A stretch of 51,595 bases of DNA, taken from Prochlorococcus sp. AG-363-P01. Its GTDB lineage: Bacteria; Cyanobacteriota; Cyanobacteriia; PCC-6307; Cyanobiaceae. Below the pieces are notes generated by a model, which made no database searches, was not told where the DNA came from, and saw only the letters and a list, made by a program, of their open reading frames with translations. The stretch lies in assembly GCA_003278225.1 (NCBI GenBank), contig QCGC01000008.1:1-51595 (forward strand), written 5' to 3'. Each line of letters starts with the position of its first letter. Position 1 is the first letter of the stretch. Below are positions 44,834 to 51,544 of the stretch, piece by piece. The position numbers and the translations under genes were made by a program.

Positions 44834-45357
44834 AACTTGCACCTCCTTAATCAGGCAGATAACCTAGCATTGAATCGATTATTGCGACTATTTTTTTACC
44901 AAAGGTTAAGTACCTATTTATTATTTAGTGGCTAGGAGTAGGGACTTAACTAGTACATATTATTTGCAATTAAACAACAAAACTGACCCTTCTTTGATCA
45001 TCACGGAAGAAAGAAAGGTCAGTTTTATTTGCGTTATTTAGTGAAGCTTCTTGCTATTAATCGCCTGAGGCCAAGTTTCTAGGTGTAAGGCTGATAAGAC
45101 TCCATTGAGGGCACCTAAACGATGTAGAGGAGTGTCATCAATGTTTTAAAGAACTTCAATGACCAGCCCACTTATAAATTGAGACTGTTGGAGCAGGGAC
45201 CGCAAGTCAATTTGCTTCTATTTGATACTCAGGTGGAATGTCGATCATCAATCCCTCCGTGTGACTTGAAATAATTTTGTAGCAACCGATACATTATTAC
45301 AATCCGTCTTAATGCTCATTGTGGTTAGAAGTGCTAGTTGACGAAGATGGGTAATGA
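44834..45357. other. Gap with bidirectional hairpin
   Basis: No gene recognised. At 44979-45028, AAAACTGACC/GGTCAGTTTT is a perfect 10-bp stem usable as a terminator on either strand. The remainder up to 45357 has short open frames only. Confidence 0.6.
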
Positions 45358-46293
45358 TTAAGCCTCGATCTGTTGAGTCGTCACTAGCAAAGAATTTAAC
45401 TTCGTTCTTTTGAGTTGGTCCCCTTCCCAAAGCCAATAAACCGGATCAATTGCTTTGGCGGCCATTAAATCAGGTCTGTCTCGCAAACTTACAGGAATAA
45501 ACTCTTTAGAAGAATCAAATTTTTCATCACGCACTGCTTGATTAAGAACCATGCTGCCTTCTGATCCAGAGATAGAACGATGGTAAGTACCAATAGGGAT
45601 TTGCAACGCACCCATTTTTTGGTTGAGATAAATCACATGATGAGGTTCATCCCATTCAGGGTTCAACAAGGTAAAAATACGCTTACCTGACAGCACTAAA
45701 TTGTGGTCAATTTGATGCTTATGAACGTAATACTGCTCATAGTCTTCGTCATTAGGAGGAGAAATTGCTCTACCTTTGTGAATAACAACATCAGAGCCAT
45801 TAGATCCTGCTACACCAGCTTCAAAGAAGGTGACCTTAGGGGTTTCTCTAAAAACTTTAGTCGGGAAAAAGTTCAGCAATGTTTGGACACTGCTTTTTGT
45901 ACTTTTCCAATTGACGATGATTTCCATGGAGCCTTCTAGACTCCTTAAGACAGGACAGTCTTCAGTGGCTGCTTGAAGAACTTTTAGTTGTTTAGGACTT
46001 AAATCAGATGGCATTGCAATTTGAAGTGCAATGGACTGGATTCGTCGAGGACCTTCACTTGTCATTGTTTTTGTTACTTCAATAGACATCTCACCTAATT
46101 CCCAACCCCTCCTTTTTGCAGTGATTCCCATCACAGTCAGGAAACAAGTGCCTAATGCCGTAGCAAGTAAATCGGTAGGTGCAAAATTCTCCCCATTTCC
46201 ATCATGATCAGTTGGTGCATCTGTTCTAAGAAGATGTCCTGAAATTTCATGTTGAGCTTCAGTATGCAAATCTCCTAAATATCGACATAGAAT
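45358..46293 (-). CDS. OsmC-domain protein fused to a cupin-like domain
   Basis: Residues 1-120 follow OsmC/Ohr proteins: RYLGDLHTEAQHEISGHLLR, FAPTDLLATALGTC, and DCPVLRSL carrying the second cysteine. Residues 150-300 form a second domain (YYVHKHQIDHNLVLSGKRIF, GALQIPIGTYHRS) with cupin-like His spacing. The OsmC match continues upstream of the TTG at 46269 through CRYLGD; the only starts there are non-standard (ATT at 46291-46293) and the frame overlaps the end of the CP12-tail gene. The true start is therefore uncertain. Probably peroxide or thiol stress related. Confidence 0.7.
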   Translation of the reverse strand: MLCRYLGDLHTEAQHEISGHLLRTDAPTDHDGNGENFAPTDLLATALGTCFLTVMGITAKRRGWELGEMSIEVTKTMTSEGPRRIQSIALQIAMPSDLSPKQLKVLQAATEDCPVLRSLEGSMEIIVNWKSTKSSVQTLLNFFPTKVFRETPKVTFFEAGVAGSNGSDVVIHKGRAISPPNDEDYEQYYVHKHQIDHNLVLSGKRIFTLLNPEWDEPHHVIYLNQKMGALQIPIGTYHRSISGSEGSMVLNQAVRDEKFDSSKEFIPVSLRDRPDLMAAKAIDPVYWLWEGDQLKRTKLNSLLVTTQQIEA

Positions 46294-46298
46294 TTTGT

Positions 46299-46463
46299 TT
46301 ACACGTCGTAGCTCTTACAAGCAGAGTTAGTGGGATGGTTATTGCACTCTTCTTTCCAAAAACCTAGGTTTTTATCGAATGGCAACTGATAAGTGAAGTC
46401 GTGTAGCCGATCAATATCTCTAAGTGGATTGGTAATGACTGTAAAAGGAGTTCTGAGTTTCAT
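46299..46463 (-). CDS. Small protein with CP12-like C-terminal module, 54 aa
   Basis: Ends FWKEECNNHPTNSACKSYDV: cysteines 40 and 49 separated by eight residues, followed by K-x-YD as in CP12. Begins MKLRTPFTVITNPLRDIDRL, like the MKLTT start of the protein at 43727. GGAGG lies eight bases before the ATG. Its end overlaps the reading frame of the OsmC-cupin gene, suggesting coupling. Confidence 0.7.
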   Translation of the reverse strand: MKLRTPFTVITNPLRDIDRLHDFTYQLPFDKNLGFWKEECNNHPTNSACKSYDV

Positions 46464-46673
46464 AATCCTCCTGTTTGGCTACTTCTTTTATAACACAGAT
46501 TAGTGATTTCTCTATACGGCCTTTGCTAAGGCAATTTTTCCTGTGGGTTTACACGACCTTTTAGTCGTACTAACCGAAATGGGTGATAAAGACCGAATCA
46601 TTTCCTTCGGTTTACTTCCTATTCCTTTTCATCTTTTAGGTTCAAAGTAGATGTGTAACTCGCAAGGAACATT

Positions 46674-46967
46674 ATGTACACCTCCTTATTCGACACTCTT
46701 CTTGCTGACTCATTCTTCTCCCCTATGAGGACTGTTTATGTGGTCTCTGATAGCCAACTTGAGCAGATCAAGCGTAAGCAGCGGCAAGAAGAACTCGACA
46801 ATCTTGAGGCTTCTCGTAAGAGGCTAGAAGAGACTTATCACTCACGTATCAAAATTCTTGATGAACGAGAGCATGAGCTTCAAGAAGAGTTGAAAGCGCT
46901 AGCGCCATCAGAAAAAAAAACTGAACTCCCTGCTGACGAAACTGAACAGTGCGCTGTCAAGGCTTAA
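46674..46967 (+). CDS. Coiled-coil protein, 97 aa
   Basis: MYTSLFDTLLADSFFSPMRT, then a long charged coiled coil (about 27-75, QLEQIKRKQRQEELDNLEAS) and an acidic tail. Followed by a strong terminator. The 150-base upstream region contains two small inverted repeats. Family not recognised; looks like a conserved short structural protein. Confidence 0.6.
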   Translation: MYTSLFDTLLADSFFSPMRTVYVVSDSQLEQIKRKQRQEELDNLEASRKRLEETYHSRIKILDEREHELQEELKALAPSEKKTELPADETEQCAVKA

Positions 46968-47012
46968 TCCTTTCGACTGGCTGAGTGATGGAAATCACTA
47001 AGGACGTATTCA

Positions 47013-47035
47013 GGGGGCCATAGTTGGCCCCTTTT
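47013..47035 (+). terminator. Rho-independent terminator
   Basis: GGGGCCA-TAGT-TGGCCCC followed by TTTT, 46 bases after the coiled-coil gene. Confidence 0.9.
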
Positions 47036-47056
47036 CTTATTTCCAGCTATTTGACC

Positions 47057-47120
47057 GCTGATCGACCAACTCGCAAGCAGAAGTAATCACCTCGTCCTTA
47101 CGGGCAAAAAAAACACACTA
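47057..47120. repeat. CCCGTAAGG inverted-repeat element, 3' half
   Basis: CTGATCGACCAACTCGCAAG through CCTTACGGG, matching the right half of the copy at 48949-49024. It then reads GCAAAAAAAACACACT, the reverse complement of the left flank of the other copies (AGTGTGTTCTTTTTGC), so the full element is palindromic including flanks. Confidence 0.75.
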
Positions 47121-47266
47121 ATTTTTTTATTGGCTAAAGATAGAAGACTTTAGATGGTTGTATTTTGATTGATGAATTTTAAAAGATTATTTGAAAAAAT
47201 AATACCCTCCAGAATATTAATAGCATCGTGAAAGTTACTCTATGCTATTCAGTTGAATAGACATGA

Positions 47267-47296
47267 AAAAGGTGGTTCTAATTAAGACCACCTTCT
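47267..47296 (-). terminator. Terminator of the barrel gene at 47329
   Basis: AAGGTGGT-CTTAATTAGA-ACCACCTT on the minus strand followed by TTTTTC, 33 bases after the stop. Confidence 0.85.
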
Positions 47297-47328
47297 GGGA
47301 ATTGACTATTTAATTTAAGTCTTGACTA

Positions 47329-47820
47329 TTAAAAGTAGAATCTCGCTGTAAGCGCTGCATTTGGAGTGCCTCTTAAGAGAGCGATTGGGCTAATCCCTAA
47401 AGCAATGTCTACTGTCTCACTGGCTTCCCAGTTAAGTCTTACTGGAACATCTACACCAAAAGCAGCTCCACATCCCCAATCAGTGCATGAATTTGCGAGT
47501 AGGGCTGAAACCCCTATGCTTGGGTAAACCTTGTCACCTGTAGGGATATCGTAAGCAGCATTTACCCCTAATCCATAAGTCTCTGCCCAACCCCAACTAT
47601 TAGCATAGGAAAGGCCAATCCCAGCTTTCCAAGCGCCAAAATCATTTCCAATGCCAACGCCAACACCTGTACCACCGAAGCCACCACCTATTCCAATAGC
47701 TCCATATGTGCCTTTAGCATCAAGTCGGTCTGCTAATGCTGGCATTGAAAGTGATGGGCAAATTAATGCTGCACTTGTAAGACTTGTTGCTAATAGAAGA
47801 CTAGAAAGTTTTTTGGACAT
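47329..47820 (-). CDS. Small outer-membrane beta-barrel protein, 163 aa
   Basis: MSKKLSSLLLATSLTSAALI signal, then glycine-rich strands (GIGGGFGGTGVGVGIGND) and the aromatic end TARFYF. I chose the ATG at 47820 because it aligns with the start of the barrel gene at 32576 and places the TATAAT at 47849-47854 correctly. Two cysteines (NSCTDWGCG) could pair. Paralogue or relative of the 200-aa barrel. Confidence 0.75.
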   Translation of the reverse strand: MSKKLSSLLLATSLTSAALICPSLSMPALADRLDAKGTYGAIGIGGGFGGTGVGVGIGNDFGAWKAGIGLSYANSWGWAETYGLGVNAAYDIPTGDKVYPSIGVSALLANSCTDWGCGAAFGVDVPVRLNWEASETVDIALGISPIALLRGTPNAALTARFYF

Positions 47821-48144
47821 TGATTGATAATGCCTCACACAAACTAATATTATATCATCTAGAGAGCCTAGATATTGTAGACAATCCCGTCAGGAATAGA
47901 AGTAAAGATCATGCATCATCTTCCTTCTCCCCTTTAAACTAGCCCTGCTCTTTCCTTCCTCTTGAAAGAGAGGTGATCAATGCACCAGTAGAAAATGCTC
48001 CAAGCAAAGAGGGTCGTTTTTACTGGGCTTTACAGACCCTTGACTTTGACAGTTCCTTGGGAAGACTATTTTCAGTCACCTTCTTTTTAAGACTGTTTTG
48101 TTCAACCACGATCAACGAGTACAAGTTGATTTTGCGAAGCTTTA

Positions 48145-48279
48145 CTAGCGAGAGGGATAAAAAGGTGCGGGTGTGCATATCTCAGTCCCTTTATTGGTTT
48201 TGTAAGACCGTTCAATTCCCCAATCTCTTTCTGCGATTTTGATTTCAATGGCTCCCTTAGGTATAGGTAGAGAGGCCAT
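48145..48279 (-). CDS. Possible 44-aa protein
   Basis: ATG to TAG ORF MASLPIPKGAIEIKIAERDW then KTNKGTEICTPAPFYPSR. Balanced composition but no recognisable signal. The rest of 47860-48412 shows no other candidate. Confidence 0.3.
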   Translation of the reverse strand: MASLPIPKGAIEIKIAERDWGIERSYKTNKGTEICTPAPFYPSR

Positions 48280-48412
48280 ACGTGCACGATCCATCATTGA
48301 AATTGCATTTATATCCTTTTAATTGATTAATACCTCCAAGCCAAGTTCATAAAGCACACTTTAGTTGTTTATTTGTACTAGCTACGTAAGGGGGGTATGT
48401 GCCTTTTTGTTG

Positions 48413-48565
48413 TTATTGCAAGCCTTTTGAGCGGAGCTCATTAAGTTGTTTTTCCAATTGATTTTTCAATTCGGTTGCACCGATGATGCTTGCTTTAAAG
48501 ATCTTTTCTTCTATAGATATCAACCGTTCATAAGAAGATGCTATTAGTAAAAAGAATCCAGGCAA
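48413..48565 (-). CDS. Possible small helical protein, start unclear
   Basis: The frame ends SYERLISIEEKIFKASIIGA, ELKNQLEKQLNELRSKGLQ, a coiled-coil-like C-terminus. Only a TTG at 48565 is available close by; the open frame extends further upstream without ATG, so it may be a 5'-truncated gene. Confidence 0.35.
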   Translation of the reverse strand: MPGFFLLIASSYERLISIEEKIFKASIIGATELKNQLEKQLNELRSKGLQ

Positions 48566-48622
48566 ATGTAAGGGCTTGAATCTATCCTCAGTTCGACATA
48601 GAGAGCCTTTAAGGCAAGAATT

Positions 48623-48730
48623 ATGTTCCGTTTACTACTTAAATTCCTAAATACTTATCAAGAAGGCATTACAGCAGGAGATTTCTATGAGGAACCCTTA
48701 GGTGATGATTTCGCTTATCCAGATTGGTAA
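48623..48730 (+). CDS. Small protein, 35 aa
   Basis: MFRLLLKFLNTYQEGITAGD then an acidic end (EEPLGDDFAYPDW). Its TAA overlaps the next ATG (TAATG), so it is coupled to the membrane protein that follows. Confidence 0.5.
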   Translation: MFRLLLKFLNTYQEGITAGDFYEEPLGDDFAYPDW

Positions 48731-48927
48731 TGAATTTTGCAGATAACTGGGCGAGGCTATTTGTTGTGATTATCTTTCTAGGCATTGGGGAGGCGCAGAT
48801 TATTGGAGGCATTGTTCCCAACCTGATTGCTTTTGGGTTGTTTGTCGCAGCCATTGGCTACTTTGCTCTCACTGGAAAGATGGCAAAGATGCTTGGACCA
48901 AAGGGATCAAAAGAGAAGGGTGAGTAA
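48730..48927 (+). CDS. Small membrane protein, 65 aa
   Basis: MNFADNWARLFVVIIFLGIG, then GGIVPNLIAFGLFVAAIGYF and a basic tail: two helices. The intact relative of the start-less copy at 29354-29542. A CCCGTAAGG element follows 20 bases after the stop. Confidence 0.65.
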   Translation: MNFADNWARLFVVIIFLGIGEAQIIGGIVPNLIAFGLFVAAIGYFALTGKMAKMLGPKGSKEKGE

Positions 48928-48948
48928 AAAGTGAGTGTGTTCTATTTG

Positions 48949-49024
48949 CCCGTAAGGTCTTTGATGACTGCGTCTTGCTGATCGACCAACTCGCAAGCAG
49001 ACGTAATCACCTCGTCCTTACGGG
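48949..49024. repeat. CCCGTAAGG inverted-repeat element, copy 2 (best preserved)
   Basis: CCCGTAAGG at the left and CCTTACGGG at the right, with inner arms GCGTCTTGC and GCAAGCAGACG; most of its 76 bases can fold into one long stem. Preceded by AGTGTGTTCTATTTG. Leader element copy 4 follows. Confidence 0.85.
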
Positions 49025-49040
49025 ACGTTTCGGTGATATT

Positions 49041-49104
49041 CATTGGTTTTAGAAAAATTGATTAGTGTCGGTGGTGTCTCAACGACATCGCTTCCAACTT
49101 CAAC
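49041..49104 (+). repeat. Leader element, copy 4
   Basis: TTAGAAAAATTGATTAGTGT and hairpin GGTGTC-TCAAC-GACATC then CGCTTCCAACTTCAACA, 17 bases before the ATG of the 63-aa gene. Confidence 0.85.
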
Positions 49105-49121
49105 ATTTTAGAGGTTCTAAC

Positions 49122-49313
49122 ATGCCTAAAACCAATTGGCTCAAAGGCTTGAAATTAAATATCCATGCTCCTGGCACTGGATTTGCATTAATCGTCTTAG
49201 CCCTAACCCAAGTACCAGTCGCCATTAAAACTTCTGCAGAGATCTATTGCATGGAGAAAGTAGGAGTCCAAACTGGTTCTTTTGTAGATGCAGTCAAAGA
49301 GTGCAATGGATAG
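49122..49313 (+). CDS. Small membrane/exported protein, 63 aa
   Basis: MPKTNWLKGLKLNIHAPGTG, then one helix (FALIVLALTQVPVAIKTSA) and EIYCMEKVGVQTGSFVDAVK. ATG at 49122 directly follows the leader element and GAGG. A truncated copy lies at 39923-40078. Confidence 0.65.
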   Translation: MPKTNWLKGLKLNIHAPGTGFALIVLALTQVPVAIKTSAEIYCMEKVGVQTGSFVDAVKECNG

Positions 49314-49384
49314 GTAACTAGTTCTTATGCCTATATCGATTTAAAGAGATAACGACTAATTTCAGTTCAGGATTAAAGCTTGTA

Positions 49385-49543
49385 GTGCTAATTGCAGACG
49401 CGTTTAGCGAGGTCCTCAATTCCCCTATAGGCATCTTGCTTGTAGTGGTTTTCTTCGCCTCATTCCTGACCTTATTAGTAACAGCCTTTGGATTTGGTAC
49501 TAGGAACGAGAACCGCAGAGCTCAAGGACTTGATCAGGATTAA
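49385..49543 (+). CDS. Small membrane protein, GTG start, 52 aa
   Basis: GTG, then LIADAFSEVLNSPIGILLVV and VFFASFLTLLVTAFGFG, with a charged tail (NENRRAQGLDQD). No ATG in the frame. Ends five bases before the next small gene. Confidence 0.5.
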   Translation: MLIADAFSEVLNSPIGILLVVVFFASFLTLLVTAFGFGTRNENRRAQGLDQD

Positions 49544-49547
49544 TTCA

Positions 49548-49682
49548 ATGAACCACCTCACTGCCACCTACATCGACTTCATTCAAACCATTGGTGTGAT
49601 TGCGATCTTTGGTGTTGCTGCTTATGCCATCAAAGAGATGCTTCTACGTGTAGAGAAAGTACAGATCAAAGTAGAAGAGTGA
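49548..49682 (+). CDS. Small membrane protein, 44 aa (paralogue of 28230-28361)
   Basis: MNHLTATYIDFIQTIGVIAI, then FGVAAYAIKEMLLRVEKVQI. Near identical to the copy at 28230, same downstream neighbour. One base before the next start. Confidence 0.7.
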   Translation: MNHLTATYIDFIQTIGVIAIFGVAAYAIKEMLLRVEKVQIKVEE

Positions 49683-49683
49683 G

Positions 49684-49854
49684 ATGGATGCACTTGACCC
49701 ACTCAGCCAAGTAGCCGGAGGGAATGCTCCTTCCCCTCTGCTGTTGATCATGGGATGTATTGGTGCGTTCTTTGCAGGCGCCTTGATCACCTCGCTTTTA
49801 AGAGGCAGAGAAGAACAGGGTTGGTTTAAGCAAAAAAAAGAGGCAGATGAATGA
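49684..49854 (+). CDS. Small membrane protein, 56 aa
   Basis: MDALDPLSQVAGGNAPSPLL, then LIMGCIGAFFAGALITSLLR and a charged tail (GREEQGWFKQKKEADE). The intact version of the broken gene at 28364. Overlaps the next gene by four bases (ATGA). Confidence 0.65.
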   Translation: MDALDPLSQVAGGNAPSPLLLIMGCIGAFFAGALITSLLRGREEQGWFKQKKEADE

Positions 49855-49982
49855 CGGATTCAGATAGAAACGTTGATGACGACTCCTATGACGAAGTCGA
49901 GGAACACCTCAGGGAACAAGACCCCGATGAAGAAGATCGTGCTTACTTTCCAACTGAAGAATCAACCCCCCCGCACTACTGA
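49851..49982 (+). CDS. Small acidic protein, 43 aa
   Basis: MTDSDRNVDDDSYDEVEEHL then REQDPDEEDRAYFPTEEST: extremely acidic and soluble. Last gene of the coupled set. The equivalent is missing near 28450. Confidence 0.55.
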   Translation: MTDSDRNVDDDSYDEVEEHLREQDPDEEDRAYFPTEESTPPHY

Positions 49983-50116
49983 AGTGACATGAAGACTCAT
50001 GCTCTCTTCCTCTATCTAATTAATATTCAGCATAAATATCTGAGTAGATTTGATACGCCTCAAGAATCGCATTAACCCCCTAGCACCCCTTCGAAACCAC
50101 GGCTCTCAGGCCAAAC

Positions 50117-50161
50117 ATGTATACACGCCCATCCCCAGAAGAACTCCGAGAAGCCATGTAG
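50117..50161 (+). pseudogene. 14-codon gene remnant
   Basis: MYTRPSPEELREAM then TAG. The wording looks like the start of a longer family cut short. GCCATGTAGTTATTGGTCTA here recurs as GGCATGGAGCTATTGGTCTA near 50898, marking a repeated junction. Confidence 0.3.
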
Positions 50162-50183
50162 TTATTGGTCTAAAAGAGAGTCA

Positions 50184-50849
50184 TCACCAAGGGAGGACCT
50201 CACCATTGGAATGCCAGAACGTACCACTATTTTCAATATTCAGTAAATCAATCCTTTCAAGAAGACCTTTAACCGACTCTTTTGGTGTGATCCCACTAGA
50301 CGTAAATCCCGTCATGCGAGTACTAACCCATCCAGGATGCAAAATCGCTACTGAAATTTCTTTAGGGTTTAAATCTATAGACAAAGACTTTCCAGCCATG
50401 CAGAGAGCTACTTTTGACATTCTGTAGCCATACGAACCACCAGATGTGTTGTCTTCTATAGACCCCATTCGACTTGTGATAAGAGCTATTTTTGAACCTT
50501 TCCCCATATTCCCAAGCATTGCCTTAGAAAAACATAATGGACTTAAGGCATTCACTTCAAACTGACGAATAATACTTTCGGGATCAAGATTTGATAAGGA
50601 ATTATATTCAGCGATCCCTGCGTTCTGAATCAAACAATCCAATTTGATTCCATCTAATTTTTTTCTGAGTTGCAGAACAGACTCACCTGAAGTGACATCA
50701 ATGCCAGACTCAACTCTGACATCAAGATCGTCAAGTTCAGTAGAAGAAGATCGACAAGTCGCAATAACATCATCGCCTCTTCCTTTTAACTGACGACAAA
50801 ACTCCAAACCTATCCCTCGGTTGGAACCTGTTATTAAATAAGAAGACAA
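50184..50849 (-). CDS. Short-chain dehydrogenase/reductase, intact copy
   Basis: 221 residues. NAD(P)-binding TGSNRGIG (7-14), NAG (about 76-78), catalytic Ser region ALITSRMGS and the YxxxK motif YRMSK (about 141-145), so all catalytic elements are present. Slightly short but complete for the csgA-like SDR group. The frameshifted relative at 7495-8155 is similar throughout. Confidence 0.88.
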   Translation of the reverse strand: MSSYLITGSNRGIGLEFCRQLKGRGDDVIATCRSSSTELDDLDVRVESGIDVTSGESVLQLRKKLDGIKLDCLIQNAGIAEYNSLSNLDPESIIRQFEVNALSPLCFSKAMLGNMGKGSKIALITSRMGSIEDNTSGGSYGYRMSKVALCMAGKSLSIDLNPKEISVAILHPGWVSTRMTGFTSSGITPKESVKGLLERIDLLNIENSGTFWHSNGEVLPW

Positions 50850-50960
50850 AATGAATTTGAGGCTTAGAAAATCTTAACTCAAATCAAAAGGTCTTCTAGG
50901 CATGGAGCTATTGGTCTAATTCACAATCACTAATTCTGATGACCTCCATGTTTTTTTAAT

Positions 50961-51443
50961 TCATCGTTTTTGGCCCATTGCTAGGCCTGTGGCCTTTGAC
51001 ATTTCGTATGAGAATTTTTCAAGTTGATTTCGATCTCTGAATTGAAGATAATTGATTGTGACCTTCCTACCTTTTTTGTCCTTTCCATTAATTTCAATAT
51101 TGCCTTGATATTCAGAAATGTCAGTGTCAACGGCAAAATCCTTTATAATGTGCCAACTTTCAATATTTGAAAAAGGAATTGATACATCATTACCTATATC
51201 TAGAGAGTCTTTGCTTATAGTAATTTCAACCGTACAGTCTACTGTCTTCTGTCTATCAGGTATACGTTGACCTAACTTTAACTCCCCACGTTTCCCAACA
51301 TGTCTATTCCTGATAGGTGTAGTGTAATCTGGAGGAACTACACAAAATGTTCCAGCCAATGTCGATTTGGGTGCAATCATTAAGGAAGAAATTAATAAGA
51401 TAGCTGGACTAAAAATGACATTTAGAGCGATAATTTTTTTCAT
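50961..51443 (-). CDS. Hypothetical exported protein, 160 aa
   Basis: Signal peptide (about 1-30, ending STLAG), then TFCVVPPDYTTPIRNRH and a beta-rich domain (CTVEITISKDSLDIGNDVSI, GKDKKGRKVTINYLQF). Two cysteines may pair. No family recognised. Single gene. Confidence 0.65.
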   Translation of the reverse strand: MKKIIALNVIFSPAILLISSLMIAPKSTLAGTFCVVPPDYTTPIRNRHVGKRGELKLGQRIPDRQKTVDCTVEITISKDSLDIGNDVSIPFSNIESWHIIKDFAVDTDISEYQGNIEINGKDKKGRKVTINYLQFRDRNQLEKFSYEMSKATGLAMGQKR

Positions 51444-51544
51444 TCAATATCTTTCAAATTTAATTTTATACTAATTAGTATTATTCTTTTTGCAACTAGA
51501 GCATTTAAATAAGATACCCAATTCACAATCACTAATAAAAAACT

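Noticed and set aside
47973-48242. 89-aa plus-strand frame
   Set aside because: No ATG start, no domain or signal, composition inconsistent along its length, and another frame on the minus strand overlaps it.
49684-49740. VAGG motif as a lanthipeptide (prochlorosin-like) leader
   Set aside because: No Nif11-like leader, no Cys/Ser/Thr-rich core after the glycines and no LanM-type gene; it is a one-helix membrane protein.
50050-50427. Long plus-strand open frame
   Set aside because: It is antisense to the intact SDR gene; its sequence is the reverse shadow of that gene.
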